Shown: positions 39,098 through 50,106 of the stretch, piece after piece
Layout: each line of letters begins with the position of its first letter
Numbering within the stretch: the first letter of the stretch is position 1
Assembly: GCA_004193285.1 (NCBI GenBank)
Contig: SECP01000012.1
Location: forward strand, 94,443-158,442
Source: Myxococcales bacterium
Lineage (GTDB): Bacteria > Myxococcota_A > Polyangia > Polyangiales > Polyangiaceae
Direction: 5' to 3'
DNA length: 64,000 bases
Notes under the pieces: model-generated
Databases searched by the model: none
Told to the model about the DNA's origin: nothing
Seen by the model: only the letters and a program-made list of their open reading frames with translations
Translations under genes and position numbers: made by a program

Positions 39098-41302
39098 CTA
39101 CCAGTTGAAGTTGCGCACGAGCACGAGTGAGTCGCCGTCGCCGTCCATGTCGTCTTGCCAGGCGACGACGAAGCGGCCCTGATCGTCCAGCCCCGTAGCG
39201 GGCACGCGCTGTTGCCCGCTCGCGTCACTGTTTACGGTGAAATCCGCCCGGTGCTGGGCCGCGCCGTTCGTGAAGGAGCGCGCTAGGATTTGGTACGAGC
39301 CGTTTTCGTCCTGATCGTCCTCCCAGGCTACTGCGAACGCGCCATCGCCGCGGACCCCTACGCTCGGTGAGTACTGCTGCCCGTCTCCCACCGTGTTGGC
39401 GGCCGTCTCCGCGATGCGCTGCGCGCCCGTGATGGTGAAGCCCCGCAGGTAAGCTTGGTAGAAGCCGTTCCCGTCTTTGTCGTCCTCCCAGACGATCACG
39501 TGATCTCCATTGTTGGCCATGCCGATGGAAGGACGGGTGTGCTGACCCCCGCTGCTGGCGTTGACCGCCTTTTGCGCGAAGCGGCTGCCCGCGCTGCTGG
39601 TGAAGCCGCGATGGAAGATCTGGAAATTGCCGTCGTCGTCTTGATCGTCTTCCCAGGCCGCCACGAAGTCGCCATCGTCGTCCATGGCGAGGGCGGGGTT
39701 GAACTGCTCGCCGGCCGCCACGCTGTTCACGGTGAACGTGGCGATGCGCTGCACGCCCGCCGCCGTGAAGCCGCGCGCGAGGATCTGATAGTAGCCGTTG
39801 TCGTCCTGATCGTCTTCCCACGCGACCACGAAGTTGCCGTTCTTGTCGCACGCCACCGCGGGCCTAGACTGCGGGCCGGCGACGACGGTGTTGACGGTCA
39901 AGTCGTGGAACCGCTCCGTCCCGTTGGCGTTGAAGCCGCGCACCATCACCTCGGCCGCGCCGTCACTATCCTGGTCGTCCTCCCAGGCGACGACGAAGCG
40001 GCCGGCGTCGTCGATGGCCACGCTGGGGTGGCGCTGCTGGCCCGCGGCTGCGCTATTGACCGCAATTTGTGAGAAGAGCGCGTTGCCGTCCGGATCGAAG
40101 CCGCGCGCGTAAATCTGCCCGACCCCGTTGCCGTCGTTGTCGTCTTCCCACACGGTCACGAAGTTGCCGTTCGGGGCGACCGCGACCTTGGGGTCCAGGT
40201 GCTCTCCGGTGAGCTGCACGTTCGCCATGCGATCCTTGAACAAGAGGTCGCTCGTCTTGTACGCATAGGCCGGCAGGGTGCTCAGGTCGTACCCGATGCT
40301 GTAGTTGAGCTGGTTGTGCTTGGTCGCGGTGGGGTTCGTCGCCTGGTTGTAGGGGCGGTAGAGCGTCGCGCGGCAGCTGGCGAAGATCGCGCAATTTCCG
40401 TCCTCCACGCTGAGCGTCTCCACGCCGATCTGGTTCTGCCCGGGCTTGAACGTCAGCACGCGTAACCAGCCGTTGCCGAGGTTGCGGCCGGTACCGAGCA
40501 CCGGCTCGTTCTGAAAGTCGTTCAAGATCTCGTGCACCAGGTTGCCGCTGTTGCCCGTCCGCTGTCGGTAAGACACGCCCTGAATGTGGCCGCTCACGGA
40601 CATGAATACGTTGCTATGCCGCTGGATCAGCTCTTCCCAAAGATCCACGCCGTCCCGCCCCTCGAGGTCGTAGCCGTCCGCGCAGCCTTGGGCGTGCTCC
40701 GCGTTGGCATCCATGTGGCAGTGGGTGGCGACGATGACCCGGCGATCCGGGTGGTTTTTGATGACCTGGTTGGCCCACGTCACGACGTCCTTACGAGGCG
40801 TAAACTCGAGGCTCAGCACCATGAACTTCGCTCCGCCGGACTCGAAGTAGGTGTAGTTGTTCATGTTGGAGGAGTCGTAGGCGCCTCCATAAAACGAGTC
40901 TCCTTGGTACCGCGCTTGGCCGAAGAAGCTCGCATACAAGGACTCGCGCTTGTACGCCTGCGCGCTCGGATAAATGTCGTGGTTGCCGATCGTCATGCTG
41001 TACGGCGCGCCTGCCGCGTCCAGCAGCGAATGGGCGGCGCTGGCGACGTCGTACTCGGCGGTCACGTCGTGGTTCGTGATGTCCCCGAGGTGTACCGCGA
41101 ACTTGATGTTGCGCGCGGCCCGGTTGCTCACGATCCACTGCATCTGGTGCTGGTAAACGCCGTACGACGAAAACTCGCTGTAGTTTTGCGTGTCCGGAAT
41201 CAGCACGACCGAAAAATCTTGCGCGTCGGCGGGGCGAGCCGCGCAGCAGAGCAGCGCCGCGAAGGCACCCGCAATTAGCGAACGATGGCATCTTCTCATC
41301 AC
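39098..41302 (-). CDS. Calcineurin-like metallophosphoesterase with seven Asp-rich repeats
   Basis: 734 residues. Signal peptide 1-27 (ends ADA). Phosphoesterase domain with metal ligands in 'LIPDTQNYSEF', 'VHLGDITNHD', 'TIGNHDIYPS', 'VATHCHMDANAEH' and 'SVSGHIQGVSY'. The second half has seven ~48-residue repeats, each with the core 'F.V.WEDD.D.NG..QI.ARGF' (six WEDD, one WQDD). These look like propeller blades, and the D.D.DG stretch may bind Ca. The substrate of such exported phosphatases may be nucleotides or phosphoesters. The repeat block probably forms a separate propeller for surface binding. Confidence 0.88.
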   Translation of the reverse strand: MMRRCHRSLIAGAFAALLCCAARPADAQDFSVVLIPDTQNYSEFSSYGVYQHQMQWIVSNRAARNIKFAVHLGDITNHDVTAEYDVASAAHSLLDAAGAPYSMTIGNHDIYPSAQAYKRESLYASFFGQARYQGDSFYGGAYDSSNMNNYTYFESGGAKFMVLSLEFTPRKDVVTWANQVIKNHPDRRVIVATHCHMDANAEHAQGCADGYDLEGRDGVDLWEELIQRHSNVFMSVSGHIQGVSYRQRTGNSGNLVHEILNDFQNEPVLGTGRNLGNGWLRVLTFKPGQNQIGVETLSVEDGNCAIFASCRATLYRPYNQATNPTATKHNQLNYSIGYDLSTLPAYAYKTSDLLFKDRMANVQLTGEHLDPKVAVAPNGNFVTVWEDDNDGNGVGQIYARGFDPDGNALFSQIAVNSAAAGQQRHPSVAIDDAGRFVVAWEDDQDSDGAAEVMVRGFNANGTERFHDLTVNTVVAGPQSRPAVACDKNGNFVVAWEDDQDDNGYYQILARGFTAAGVQRIATFTVNSVAAGEQFNPALAMDDDGDFVAAWEDDQDDDGNFQIFHRGFTSSAGSRFAQKAVNASSGGQHTRPSIGMANNGDHVIVWEDDKDGNGFYQAYLRGFTITGAQRIAETAANTVGDGQQYSPSVGVRGDGAFAVAWEDDQDENGSYQILARSFTNGAAQHRADFTVNSDASGQQRVPATGLDDQGRFVVAWQDDMDGDGDSLVLVRNFNW

Positions 41303-41510
41303 CTGAGACCTCTTTCCCGAGCTCGCGAGCGTCGAGCCGCTGGCGAACCCGCATCGCTAGAAGACCGAGGTGTCGAAACAATGCGCGCTCCGTAATTTTT
41401 GGGTTCGGTCCTCATTCGTCTCGCGCCCCCGTGTTTTGCGGTCTCGCCGTCATCCTGACGCGCGGCAAACGTCGCAAGGTCGTCACGGACCGCCATTAAC
41501 GTCGCCGCCG

Positions 41511-42380
41511 ATGGTGACTCGAGCGGCGGCTCCGGCGAGCGAATTCGAAGGATGGCAAGCGGGCGGGGCCGGTTTCTGGGCACGCCTGGGCGGACTCGCC
41601 AAGGACCCTTTCGTCCACTTTGCGGTGCTCGGCGCGCTGGTGTTCGCGGCGCACGGCGCGCTCTCGCGGCCTTCCTCGGTTCCGACGTTGGAGGTGTCGA
41701 CGACCAGGCAGCGCGAGCTCGCGAAGCTGTTCGAACAGCGCCAAGGTCGACCGCCGACGCCAGAAGAGAAGCAACAGCTCATCAAGCGCCACGTCGAAGA
41801 CGAGGTGCTGCTTCACGAAGGTGAGCGGCTCGGCTTGCTTCAGAACGACCCGATGTTGCGCGCGGAGCTCGTGGGCCGTACTCGCAGCTGGCTCCAGGGC
41901 GAGGTAACGGCCGAGCCGCCCTCGGAAGCCGAGCTGCTGCGGTACTACGAAGAGCACCGCGCCCTGTACACCCAGCCCGAAACCATCAGCTACCGGGAGT
42001 ACTGGTTGAAGGCTGGGCCGGACGCGAAGGACGAAGCTCGGCGCCTGTCGCTCGCCCTGAAGCGTGGAGAGGATGGGCCGGAACTGACCGCCATCAACTA
42101 CACGCAGCGCACGCTCGCGGAGCTGAGCGCGGTCCAAGACGCGGACCTGGCGCGACGTATCTGGGCTCTCCCGGTCGGAGTGTGGCGCGAGCTGCCCTCG
42201 AGCCGCGGCCTGCACGTCGTGCGGGTGGAAGAGCACCTGCCGGCCTCCGACCCGCCCTTTTCGCGGCTGCGCGAGAGAATTTTGGCCGAGTACCGCAAGG
42301 AGCAGACCGCGCGCTCTTTTAGCGCAGAGCTGAGCCGGCTGACCTCTGCGTGGCGCGTGCAGATTGCGGAGGAGCCTTGA
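41511..42380 (+). CDS. Parvulin-type peptidyl-prolyl isomerase, membrane-anchored
   Basis: 289 residues from ATG 41511. A cytoplasmic N-terminus precedes one membrane helix ('PFVHFAVLGALVFAAHGAL'). Next comes a SurA/PpiD-like N-terminal helical domain ('LAKLFEQRQGRPPTPEEKQQ', 'DEVLLHEGERLGLLQNDPML') and a degenerate parvulin domain ('PETISYREYWLKAG', 'IWALPVGVWRELPSSRGLHVVRVEEHL'). Its stop overlaps the TTG start of the HupE/UreJ-like gene, so the two act together. The same pairing (PPIase plus HupE/UreJ_2) is common in proteobacterial genomes, as I recall. Confidence 0.82.
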   Translation: MVTRAAAPASEFEGWQAGGAGFWARLGGLAKDPFVHFAVLGALVFAAHGALSRPSSVPTLEVSTTRQRELAKLFEQRQGRPPTPEEKQQLIKRHVEDEVLLHEGERLGLLQNDPMLRAELVGRTRSWLQGEVTAEPPSEAELLRYYEEHRALYTQPETISYREYWLKAGPDAKDEARRLSLALKRGEDGPELTAINYTQRTLAELSAVQDADLARRIWALPVGVWRELPSSRGLHVVRVEEHLPASDPPFSRLRERILAEYRKEQTARSFSAELSRLTSAWRVQIAEEP

Positions 42381-43363
42381 AGCTCGCGCTCTTGCGCGCC
42401 GTCGTGTGCTTGGGGCTCGTCCTGTGCTCGGCGAGCGCCTACGGTCACACGGCGACGTTCAGCGTGCTGGTGCTCCGCGAGCGCGCGCCGGGCGAATTCA
42501 TGACCAGCTGGGAGCAAACGCCCACCGTGCGAGACCCAAGCGCCGCGTACGACTTGCTTCGTCCGGTCTTTCCGGAGCATTGCCGCTTCACGCCGCCGCG
42601 GCTGGAATGTGGCGCTTCAGGGCTCTCCGGCGCAGTAGGTCTGGATGGCTTGGGAGAGCTGGGAACCGCGGGCGTGATCAAGATTCAATGGCGCACCGGC
42701 AAGACTCAGGTGCTCAGCCTCACCTCGACGGCGCCTCACGTGCGCGTCTCTGCCGAAGCCCAGCGAGGCACGACGCTCGCATCCGTGATGAGCTTCGTGG
42801 GCCTCGGTGTTTTGCACATCGGGCTCGGCTGGGATCACCTGCTGTTCGTGCTCGGTCTATCCTGGTTTGCCGAATCCTGGCGCGCTTTGCTCAAGACGAT
42901 CACCGCTTTCACCGTGGCGCATAGCGTCACCCTCGTCGGCGCCAGCCTGGGCCTTTTCATGCTGCCCCAGGAGCCGGTCGAGGCCGTCATCGCGCTCAGT
43001 ATTGCGTTTTTGGCGGTGGAGATGGTTCGCGAGGCGCGGGGCGGAGCGCCTAGCGTCACGCGGCGCCGGCCCTGGCTCGCGGCTTTCCTCTTCGGGCTCT
43101 TGCACGGCTTCGGCTTCGCGAGCGCGCTCTCCGAGCTTGCGCTGAGCAGGCAGGCCCTGCCGCTCGCGCTGCTGTGCTTCAACCTCGGGGTGGAGCTCGG
43201 CCAAGTGTTGTTCGTCGCGGCCCTGGTGTGCCTTCGGCCCGCGTGGCGCCAGGTCCGTCGCGCGCTCGGCCCCGGCGTGGAGGTCGCGGGAAAGTACGCG
43301 ATTGGCACCACGGCCATGTTCTGGTTTTTCGACCGAGTGTCCGCCTTTTGGCCTTCCAGCTGA
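42377..43363 (+). CDS. HupE/UreJ-2 family membrane protein
   Basis: 328 residues from a TTG overlapping the preceding stop (TTGA), with GGAGGAG just upstream. Signal peptide ends 'ASAYGHTATF'. A periplasmic beta-rich domain (25-130) is followed by about six or seven membrane helices. The family motif 'GLGVLHIGLGWDHLLFVLGL' (His and Asp-His, presumed metal ligands) opens the first; 'FTVAHSVTLVGASLG' and 'FGLLHGFGFASALSEL' repeat the His pattern. HupE/UreJ proteins are nickel or cobalt permeases; the HupE/UreJ_2 subgroup is uncharacterised. No hydrogenase or urease genes occur here. Confidence 0.85.
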   Translation: MKLALLRAVVCLGLVLCSASAYGHTATFSVLVLRERAPGEFMTSWEQTPTVRDPSAAYDLLRPVFPEHCRFTPPRLECGASGLSGAVGLDGLGELGTAGVIKIQWRTGKTQVLSLTSTAPHVRVSAEAQRGTTLASVMSFVGLGVLHIGLGWDHLLFVLGLSWFAESWRALLKTITAFTVAHSVTLVGASLGLFMLPQEPVEAVIALSIAFLAVEMVREARGGAPSVTRRRPWLAAFLFGLLHGFGFASALSELALSRQALPLALLCFNLGVELGQVLFVAALVCLRPAWRQVRRALGPGVEVAGKYAIGTTAMFWFFDRVSAFWPSS

Positions 43364-43389
43364 GACGCCTGGGGTAAAAAGCTGGACCG

Positions 43390-45801
<2,412 letters not shown>

Positions 45802-45825
45802 CTCATTGTAATGGTTGAAGTTATA

Positions 45826-45851
45826 ATCATTTAGCTGTAATGCTAAATGAT
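45826..45851. promoter_or_regulatory. Perfect 10-bp palindromic operator with AT-rich promoter
   Basis: ATCATTTAGC and GCTAAATGAT form a perfect 10-bp inverted repeat separated by TGTAAT. The block overlaps promoter-like sequence: TATAAT at 45822-45827, and TTGAAG at 45815 with TAATGC 17 nt later. The surroundings (45802-45890) are AT-rich against the GC-rich genome. It lies upstream of the ABM/ArsR pair, so it is probably the ArsR-type repressor site. A related half-site, GCTAAAT, recurs near 45875. Confidence 0.7.
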
Positions 45852-45909
45852 CTCGCGGACGTTGAGCCGTTTTGCTAAATAAGGGTTTCAGCTCGGAAAG
45901 GAACCCAAC

Positions 45910-46251
45910 ATGAGCGACCAGCACCAGCAGAGGCCCCGCGCGAATCCGGACGCACCGGTCACGAATATCGTCACGTACGTGCCCAAGAAGGGCAAAGAGG
46001 CGGAGCTGCTCGCGCTCGTGAAGAAGCACGAGCCGGCTTTGCGCAAGGTCGGGCTCGTCACGAGCGAGCCGTTCCAGTTGTGGAGGGCCTACGACATCCG
46101 TAAGCAGCGCGAGCAGTTCATCGAGCAGTTCGTGTGGAAGGACGGAAAGTCGAGTGATGTGGCGCACCAGACGCCTGAGGTCATGGCAGTGTGGGAGCCG
46201 ATGGGTCCCGTGCTGGAGGAGCTGACGATCTGCGAGGTCGAGCCACTCTGA
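45910..46251 (+). CDS. ABM-like small protein (antibiotic biosynthesis monooxygenase-like fold)
   Basis: 113 residues. After ~15 polar residues the sequence follows the ABM ferredoxin-like pattern: 'VTNIVTYVPKKGKEAELLAL', 'KKHEPALRKVGLVTSEPFQLW', 'REQFIEQFVWKDGKSSDVAH'. Such domains bind small hydrophobic or heme-like ligands, or act as monooxygenases. GGAAAGGA lies ahead of the ATG. It is followed by, and overlaps, the ArsR gene. The likely logic is that the ArsR repressor controls this gene through the palindrome at 45826-45851. Confidence 0.78.
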   Translation: MSDQHQQRPRANPDAPVTNIVTYVPKKGKEAELLALVKKHEPALRKVGLVTSEPFQLWRAYDIRKQREQFIEQFVWKDGKSSDVAHQTPEVMAVWEPMGPVLEELTICEVEPL

Positions 46252-46595
46252 CGTCCGAAGCGGAAGAGAAGCTCGCGGCGCTGGACGCCGTCGTCGCCGC
46301 GCTGGCGCACCCGGCGCGGCGACAGATCCTCTTGACGATTCATCTTCGCGGCTCGGCGACAGCCGGTGAGGTCGCCGGTCGCTTCGCCCACAAGTGGCCC
46401 ACGACGACTCGGCACCTGCGCGTGCTGGAAGACGCGGGGCTGCTGCAGCACGAAAAGCGCGGGCGAACCCGGGTGTACACGGTAGACAGAGCTCGCCTCG
46501 AGCTCGTTCGCGAGTGGCTCGGCTGGTTCGACGAACCGCTACCTCGAGCTCCTCAGGGGCCGCTGGCGGCGCCCCGCCAGGTGATGCCAAAGTAG
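46191..46595 (+). CDS. ArsR-family winged-helix regulator
   Basis: 134 residues if it starts at GTG 46191, which overlaps the ABM gene by 61 nt. The conserved part begins near 46248 (CTG overlapping the stop of the ABM gene), so the true start is uncertain. HTH: 'VVAALAHPARRQILLTIHL', 'ATAGEVAGRFAHKWPTTTRHLRVLEDAGLL', wing 'EKRGRTRVYTVDRARL'. No metal-site Cys pattern (ELCVCDL-like) is seen, so it is of the ligand-free or organic-ligand ArsR group (often paired with SRPBCC or ABM proteins). It overlaps the 3' end of the opposite-strand kinase by 43 nt. Confidence 0.85.
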   Translation: MGADGSRAGGADDLRGRATLTSEAEEKLAALDAVVAALAHPARRQILLTIHLRGSATAGEVAGRFAHKWPTTTRHLRVLEDAGLLQHEKRGRTRVYTVDRARLELVREWLGWFDEPLPRAPQGPLAAPRQVMPK

Positions 46596-48163
46596 ATCAA
46601 GGAACCCGCGGTGACCGCGGCCACGCCGACGATCACCCAGACCGCGAGGAGCCGCCGCCAGCCTGGAGGTATCGAGGTCAAGAGGCGCTGCCGCTCGGCC
46701 GCGGCGATGGCGGCGACCAACGCTACCGCCGGCAAGAGCAGATTCCAGCCCGTCCACGAGGCGCCCACCGGTTTCAGCTCCGGGCGCGCCAAGAGCCGCA
46801 CCAAGAAGTCGTCCACCACGTGAAAGGCGAGCACGAGCAGGCCGTAGCTGAGCGCGCCCGCCAGCGCCGCGGCCCGCACCTGACCGAGCAGCGAGAGCAC
46901 GCGTGAGCTACTTTGCCAGATCTTGCGCCGCACATAGACGAAGCCGAGCAGCGCCGGAGTCAGCGAAGTGCCCACGATCGCCAGCGTGATCAGCGCAAGC
47001 TCGAGCCGCCCGAATCTGCGGCCCATCGCGAGCTCCACCCCGCTGATCGCGATGCTGGCCGCGCTCATGGCGAGGGCGGTCGCGGCGAGCATGGCGAGGA
47101 GCAGCCGCGGACGCGCGCTGTGGACGTCCCCCTCCGACACGGACGCGAGCTCGGTGCGGCGCGCGCTGGGCGCGGGAGGCAGCGCGGCTGCGGGCTGAAT
47201 GGATTCACTGAAGGCGTGGGCGCTCGGGAGCGCGTCGAGCGCGCGCTCGAAGGCCGCCATGTCGGGGTAGCGCTGCTCCGGGTCCTTCGCCATCGCCCGC
47301 TCGATCACGAGCTCCACGTGCGGGGGGATGGTCGGCACGAGCGAGCGCGGGCGCGGCGGCTCCGAGCTGAGCAGCGCCAGGATGGTGGACTGCGGCGAAT
47401 CCTCCTGAAACGGGGCCCGCCCGGTGAGCACCGCGTAAAGAATGGCTCCCAGGCCGTACACATCCGCCCGATGGTCCACGCGCTGACCACGCGCCTGCTC
47501 GGGCGCCATGTAGGAAGGCGTGCCCATGATGAACCCGGTCTTGGTCAGGTTCTGGCTCTCGCCGCCTTGGTGAAACCGCGAGAGGCCGAAGTCCAAAATC
47601 TTCGCGAACAAGCGCGGGGGCGCGCCCTTGGCGAAGTCACCGACCAAAAACACGTTCGGCGGCTTCAAGTCACGGTGAATGACGCCGCGAGCGTGCGCGG
47701 CCGCGAGCCCGCGACAGAGCTGGCGGGTGACGGAGAGGGCGTCCGGCACGTCCAACCGCTGCACCTCCTTGAGGTGGTCTGCGAGATCCACGCCTTCCAG
47801 GTACTCGCACACCAAGTAGGGCATGCCTCGCGGCGTCGTATCGATGTCCAGCACGCTCACCACGTTGGGGTGGGAGATGGCGGCGGCGGCCTCTGCTTCG
47901 CGCTGAAAGCGAGCCCGCACCTGCTCGCTGCTCGCGAGCTCTGGATGCAGCACCTTGATCGCGACGCGCTTTTGCGCGATGCGGGTGTGCCTCGCAAGAA
48001 AGACGAGCCCCATGCCGCCTTCGCCCAGCAAACGCTCGACGACGTAGGTGCTGTTCAGCGTGGCGCCGACGAGGTCCTTACCGGACTCCGGCGTATCCGC
48101 GCCCGACCAAGACTGCAGAATGTCCCCCGTGCTGAGGAGCTGGGTGTCATCGGTACTCGGCAT
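46553..48163 (-). CDS. Serine/threonine protein kinase with C-terminal membrane helices
   Basis: 536 residues. Kinase domain (~35-300): glycine loop 'LLGEGGMGLVFLA', catalytic Lys in 'RVAIKVLHPELAS', 'GVIHRDLKPPNVFL' (Asp and Asn), 'KILDFGLSRF' (DFG), 'MGTPSYMAPEQARGQ' (activation-loop end). After an Ala/Pro linker come about five membrane helices ('LLLAMLAATALAMSAASIAI', 'ALITLAIVGTSLTPALLGFV', 'LLAVWVIVGVAAVTAGSLIY'). Hanks-type kinases regulate myxobacterial development; the multi-helix tail here contains no recognised sensor domain. Convergent with the ArsR gene. Confidence 0.9.
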   Translation of the reverse strand: MPSTDDTQLLSTGDILQSWSGADTPESGKDLVGATLNSTYVVERLLGEGGMGLVFLARHTRIAQKRVAIKVLHPELASSEQVRARFQREAEAAAAISHPNVVSVLDIDTTPRGMPYLVCEYLEGVDLADHLKEVQRLDVPDALSVTRQLCRGLAAAHARGVIHRDLKPPNVFLVGDFAKGAPPRLFAKILDFGLSRFHQGGESQNLTKTGFIMGTPSYMAPEQARGQRVDHRADVYGLGAILYAVLTGRAPFQEDSPQSTILALLSSEPPRPRSLVPTIPPHVELVIERAMAKDPEQRYPDMAAFERALDALPSAHAFSESIQPAAALPPAPSARRTELASVSEGDVHSARPRLLLAMLAATALAMSAASIAISGVELAMGRRFGRLELALITLAIVGTSLTPALLGFVYVRRKIWQSSSRVLSLLGQVRAAALAGALSYGLLVLAFHVVDDFLVRLLARPELKPVGASWTGWNLLLPAVALVAAIAAAERQRLLTSIPPGWRRLLAVWVIVGVAAVTAGSLIYFGITWRGAASGP

Positions 48164-48336
48164 GCGTCGAACGAGGTTTCCGGAGCTTAGCCGATACCGC
48201 GCCGCGGTCGGTGGTCAGGGCCTCGGTTTTCCCGCAATGGTGAGCTTACGGGGCAGGAAAGCACCCAAATGCGCACAGCCGGTATCCCCCGATCAGGGGA
48301 ATGTTTCGGCGGAGGCGGCGCCCCCATGCTCGAGAC

Positions 48337-48957
48337 ATGGACGAGCAACGAAGTGAAGAGGTTCTTTCATTCTGGCTGAGCACCCCCGCGACCACCGCGG
48401 AGGCTCTAATGTCGAAATTTCGCCGCTGGTATCAAGGCGGGCCGGAGCTCGATCGAGAGATCGACGCGCGCTTCGGAGGAGTGCTCGAGACCGCGCTGGC
48501 CGGTGGCCTCCATGATTGGACGAACGCGCTCAGCGGCCAGCTCGCGCTGGTGATCGTGCTGGACCAATTCACGCGCAACTCGTACCGCGGTACGCCGCGC
48601 GCTTACGCAGGCGACTCTCGCGCGCTGTCGCTCTCGCTCGGTATGATCGAGCGCGGGGCGCTCTCGTCGCTGGATTCGGAGGCGCAGCTGTTCGTGATGA
48701 TGCCGCTGATTCACGCGGAGGACGCGGCGATGCAGGCGCGCGCGGTCGAGCTCGCGGAGCGGCTCGTTTCCACCGAGCCCCGCGAAGAGCTGCGAGCGGC
48801 GTGGGCGAGCGGAGCGCAGCGCGCTCGGCACTACCAGAGCGTCATCGCGCGGTTCGGCCGCTTTCCGCACCGTAACGCGATCTTGGGTCGTCGCTCCACG
48901 ACCGAGGAGCTCACCTTTTTGGAAGGCGAGACCACCGTGAAAAGCCCGCTAGCGTAG
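48337..48957 (+). CDS. DUF924 family protein
   Basis: 206 residues from ATG 48337. Typical DUF924 features: 'EEVLSFWLS', 'KFRRWYQGGPELDREIDARF', 'QLALVIVLDQFTRNSYRGTP' and the C-terminal 'FGRFPHRNAILGRRSTTEEL'. All-helical TPR-like soluble protein of unknown function, conserved in proteobacteria. Separate transcription from the divergent kinase is likely; the 173-nt gap is GC-rich and shows no clear operator. Confidence 0.9.
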   Translation: MDEQRSEEVLSFWLSTPATTAEALMSKFRRWYQGGPELDREIDARFGGVLETALAGGLHDWTNALSGQLALVIVLDQFTRNSYRGTPRAYAGDSRALSLSLGMIERGALSSLDSEAQLFVMMPLIHAEDAAMQARAVELAERLVSTEPREELRAAWASGAQRARHYQSVIARFGRFPHRNAILGRRSTTEELTFLEGETTVKSPLA

Positions 48958-49064
48958 CGACCAGAGCCGCCCACAATACCAGACAGCCCCTCCAGACTTT
49001 GCGTCTCGCAAGGGCGTGAGCATTTGGCTATCCTCCTTCGTCTATCTCGAGCGAGGAGGTTCCT

Positions 49065-49952
49065 ATGAGGGTGCGAGCTTCATCTGTCTTGCTGCTGGGC
49101 GCTTGGCTGTGCGGAGTCGTCGGCTGTAGCGACGACTCCGAGGCGAGCAACAAAGACGAGTTCATCTCGCGGCTTTGCGTCGAGTACATGAGCTGCTGCA
49201 AAGCCGCGGGCCGGCCGTCGGACGGCGCGCAGTGCCGCGCCTTTTTCGGTGCGTTCGCCCCTACGGGCGCCTACGACCCGGCCGCGGCGGAAGCGTGCTT
49301 GAGCGAGGTGCGCGCGCTGGAGGACCATTGCGACACCAGCTCCACGAGCTCGCCCAGCTGCGGCAAGGTGTTCTCCTCGGGCGGGACCAAGAAGCCGGGC
49401 GAACCATGTGAGAACAACACGGACTGCGCGGCTCCGGAGTCAGGCGAGGTGCAGTGCGAGAGCGATTTCGTGGAGGGCGCTACCGTCACGCAGTGTCAGG
49501 TTCGGCTGCCTGGCACGGAAGGCAGCATGCCCTGCCTCGGTACCCGCGACGGCAACGTGACCATCTACTCGGGCGTGAACGGGTCTCCTTCGACCGGTTA
49601 CATCTGCGACAAGGCGAAAGGCCTCGCGTGCAACGGCCAGACGGGCGCCTGCGAGCGCTTGGCAGCGGTCGGCGAGCCGTGCTCGGGGGGCAGCAGCCAA
49701 TGCGTGCAGGCGGCCTACTGCGACCTGGCGACCAGGCTATGCCAGGCGCGGCTCGAGCTCGGCGCGGCGTGCACCTCGGACGACCAATGCCCGGAGTCCT
49801 CGTATTGCGATAGGGGCAGCCAAGTCTGCGAGGCGCACCACGCCCCCGGCGAGGCCTGCACGACCGACAATCAGTGCGCCGCCGACGACTGCACGAACGA
49901 AAAGTGCGGCGCGGGCAACGACATCACCGTCACGTTCCTGTGCGGCAACTAA
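49065..49952 (+). CDS. Cys-rich Dickkopf-like lipoprotein
   Basis: 295 residues. A strong AGGAGG lies 5 nt before ATG 49065. Signal ends 'GVVGCSDD' (lipobox). N-terminal domain with 'LCVEYMSCCKAAGRPSDGAQC', then Cys modules 'GEPCENNTDCAAPESGEVQC', 'GEPCSGGSSQCVQAAYCDL', 'GAACTSDDQCPESSYCDRG', 'GEACTTDNQCAADDCTN'. Same general architecture as 34003-35235 but without the long Gly linker. Surface-exposed and disulfide-rich; function unknown. Confidence 0.82.
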   Translation: MRVRASSVLLLGAWLCGVVGCSDDSEASNKDEFISRLCVEYMSCCKAAGRPSDGAQCRAFFGAFAPTGAYDPAAAEACLSEVRALEDHCDTSSTSSPSCGKVFSSGGTKKPGEPCENNTDCAAPESGEVQCESDFVEGATVTQCQVRLPGTEGSMPCLGTRDGNVTIYSGVNGSPSTGYICDKAKGLACNGQTGACERLAAVGEPCSGGSSQCVQAAYCDLATRLCQARLELGAACTSDDQCPESSYCDRGSQVCEAHHAPGEACTTDNQCAADDCTNEKCGAGNDITVTFLCGN

Positions 49953-50106
49953 CGGCCTCGCTCCCGTAGCGCGCTGAATCTCCAAAACCACGGCGCATTT
50001 CGCCGCACCGAGGTCATCTCGCCGGTCGGTCGTATCCGCCGCGTGCGCGTTGCCGCAAAAGGTAGGCGATGGTGGTCGGGCACGGCAGTTGCGTACGTTT
50101 GGCGAC

